Under the pieces are notes generated by a model. It ran no database searches. It was given only the letters and a program-made list of their open reading frames with translations, and had not been told where the DNA came from. Source: Clostridia bacterium (GTDB lineage: Bacteria > Bacillota > Clostridia > Christensenellales > Borkfalkiaceae). From it: DNA of 14,050 nucleotides. Position 1 is the stretch's first letter. The number at the start of each line of letters is the position of its first letter. This document shows positions 13,483-14,050 of the stretch, piece by piece. Location: contig JAGBSS010000245.1 of NCBI GenBank assembly GCA_017631725.1, forward strand, positions 1 through 14,050, in the 5' to 3' direction. Position numbers and translations under genes: made by a program.

Positions 13483-13620
13483 GTGGGATTTGAGGCAGCG
13501 TTAAAAAATGGTAGACACCTACCATTTTAGCGGTGACCGAAGATTTTTGCAAAGCACAAGCTGGAGAGTTCCGTAAATTGCTTTGCAAAAGTCAAGAAGA
13601 AACGCCCACCCCCGCAACCA
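13483..13620 (+). repeat. tRNA-fMet-linked structured unit 2, ending in a 16-base copy of the tRNA 3' end
   Basis: This unit has the same plan as unit 1 with different internal sequence. It opens with GTGGGATTTGA (13483-13493), again the reverse complement of the T-arm. It ends with CCCACCCCCGCAACCA (13605-13620), identical to the last 16 bases of tRNA-fMet. GTGG near the start can pair with CCAC in the copy, and GCGTT (13498-13502) with AACGC (13601-13605). Inside are a 10-pair hairpin AAAATGGTAG/CTACCATTTT (13505-13528) and a 12-pair stem TTTTGCAAAGCA/TGCTTTGCAAAA (13545-13556 with 13579-13590) with a 22-base loop. No ORF is seen. Both copies in this array are followed by CT and then a terminator. 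Confidence 0.75.
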
Positions 13621-13624
13621 CTCG

Positions 13625-13664
13625 TAACCTAATCCGAAACTCAAACTCGGGTTAGGTTATTTTT
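13625..13664 (+). terminator. Terminator after unit 2
   Basis: A 13-pair stem (13625-13637 with 13647-13659, one T-G pair) has a nine-base loop and a TTTTT tail. It starts four bases after the copied CCA and closes the array. From here to 13801 I see no gene or clear signal. Confidence 0.87.
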
Positions 13665-13801
13665 CTATCAAAGTCCTTGTTTAAGGGCTTTTTCTTTTTA
13701 CCTAAAAGCCGAGCCGACTTGTATCTTTGGCAAACACGTCCTAGTGCCAAATTGTGAGTTTTTAAGATAAACAGGCTTTTTGATATATTGATTTTATATT
13801 G

Positions 13802-13871
13802 TTCCGAAAAGATTATAAAAATATTCCGATTGACTATTGACATTGTTCCGTAAAAAGATTATAATGTTCCG
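13802..13871. promoter_or_regulatory. Array of four TTCCG boxes at 21-22 base spacing (candidate operator)
   Basis: TTCCG occurs at 13802, 13824, 13846 and 13867, so the starts are 22, 22 and 21 bases apart, about two helical turns. The boxes lie within two tandem copies of a longer motif, ATTGTTCCG followed by AAAAGATTATAA (13798-13818 and 13842-13864). The third box is in the promoter spacer and the fourth covers the predicted start of transcription, so a protein bound here would block the promoter. The downstream HTH protein is the obvious candidate, but this is inference. Confidence 0.6.
13837..13865 (+). promoter_or_regulatory. Perfect consensus sigma-A promoter of the terminal HTH gene
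   Basis: TTGACA (13837-13842), exactly 17 bases, TATAAT (13860-13865). The predicted start is near 13872, giving a leader of about 16 bases that holds the Shine-Dalgarno AAGGAG (13875-13880). Confidence 0.85.
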
Positions 13872-13887
13872 TATAAGGAGTTTTATT

Positions 13888-14050
13888 ATGGCAATGAATG
13901 TAAAACAGGCGTCTGAAAAGTGGAATATTTCTGATAGGCGTGTTAGAACATTGTGTGTTAATGGTCAAATTGATGGGGCGTATCGTATCGGCAAGATTTG
14001 GTATATCCCTGACGGAGCAGAGAAACCAAAAGACGGGAGAATTAAGTCTA
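13888..14050 (+). CDS. Helix-turn-helix DNA-binding domain protein, 3' end outside the window
   Basis: The 54 visible residues form a small helix-turn-helix domain of the excisionase/MerR-like kind: KQASEKWNISDRRVRTLC is the helical pair, followed by the wing-like GAYRIGKIWYIP. The DGAEKPKDGR ending is common at the N-terminus of Clostridia proteins that either stop soon after or continue into another domain, such as a Fic domain; what follows is not visible. ATG at 13888 has AAGGAG seven bases upstream, so the start is secure, although an ATG at 13894 is also in frame. A perfect consensus promoter overlapped by TTCCG boxes suggests a gene that is strong unless repressed. Its place just beyond the tRNA 3'-end copies fits the edge of a mobile element, but no integrase is visible. 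Confidence 0.82.
   Translation, partial: MAMNVKQASEKWNISDRRVRTLCVNGQIDGAYRIGKIWYIPDGAEKPKDGRIKS

Noticed and set aside
13299..13620. The structured units as additional functional tRNA genes
   Set aside because: Neither unit has a D-arm, an anticodon arm or a full 7-base 5' acceptor strand; only the 3' end of the tRNA is present.
13652..13843. Minus-strand frame of 63 codons downstream of the tRNA array
   Set aside because: No ribosome site, no recognisable protein pattern, and it overlaps the terminator and the TTCCG repeats.

Overview
The window looks like chromosome of a low-GC, Gram-positive-type bacterium, most likely an uncultured member of the Clostridia (Bacillota). The evidence is AT-rich third codon positions, Shine-Dalgarno sites of the AGGAGG type at many starts, sigma-A-like promoters with 17-base spacers, rho-independent terminators with T runs, a DUF6062-like protein, and tilS followed by hpt. 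This placement is inference from gene content; no 16S gene is present.

Layout. (1) 1-826: the 3' part of a GAPDH gene, ending in a hairpin terminator that also serves a short minus-strand ORF (872-1024). (2) 1143-1478: an ArsR-type repressor, divergent from that short ORF, with inverted repeats between them. (3) 1519-7623: a tight five-gene operon, uvrC - ygjV-like membrane protein - HAD phosphatase - lon - engB, closed by a terminator. (4) 7655-8344: a minus-strand DUF6062-like protein with two Cys/His modules. (5) 8413-8741: promoter, tRNA-Thr(CGU), terminator, then an unusual hairpin-rich segment ending in a second copy of the tRNA 3' end and another terminator. (6) 8764-10944: a minus-strand operon of sialidase-fold protein, BFD-like [2Fe-2S] protein, and ferritin-like/VIT1 membrane iron protein. 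(7) 11066-13029: minus-strand tilS - hpt - possible 41-residue membrane peptide. (8) 13106-13664: promoter, initiator tRNA-fMet, terminator, and two more hairpin-rich units, each ending in a copy of the fMet 3' end and followed by its own terminator. (9) 13665-14050: four evenly spaced TTCCG boxes over a consensus promoter, driving a helix-turn-helix gene that runs off the end.

Most protein genes are housekeeping: DNA repair (uvrC), proteolysis (lon), ribosome assembly (engB), tRNA-Ile lysidine formation and purine salvage (tilS, hpt). The unusual part is the pair of tRNA loci. At each, DNA downstream of the tRNA repeats the tRNA 3' end through CCA (once at Thr, twice at fMet). Each copy is preceded by a run of short hairpins and followed by a distinct terminator. 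At fMet each unit also starts with an inverted copy of the T-arm. The closest precedent I know is the E. coli tyrT locus, whose downstream repeats carry the tRNA 3' end and yield rtT RNA; no sequence relationship is claimed. A second theme is that three operon-leading genes (uvrC, the DUF6062-like gene, tilS) have promoter -10 boxes placed so that transcription would begin at or within about 3 bases of the start codon, with no Shine-Dalgarno site.
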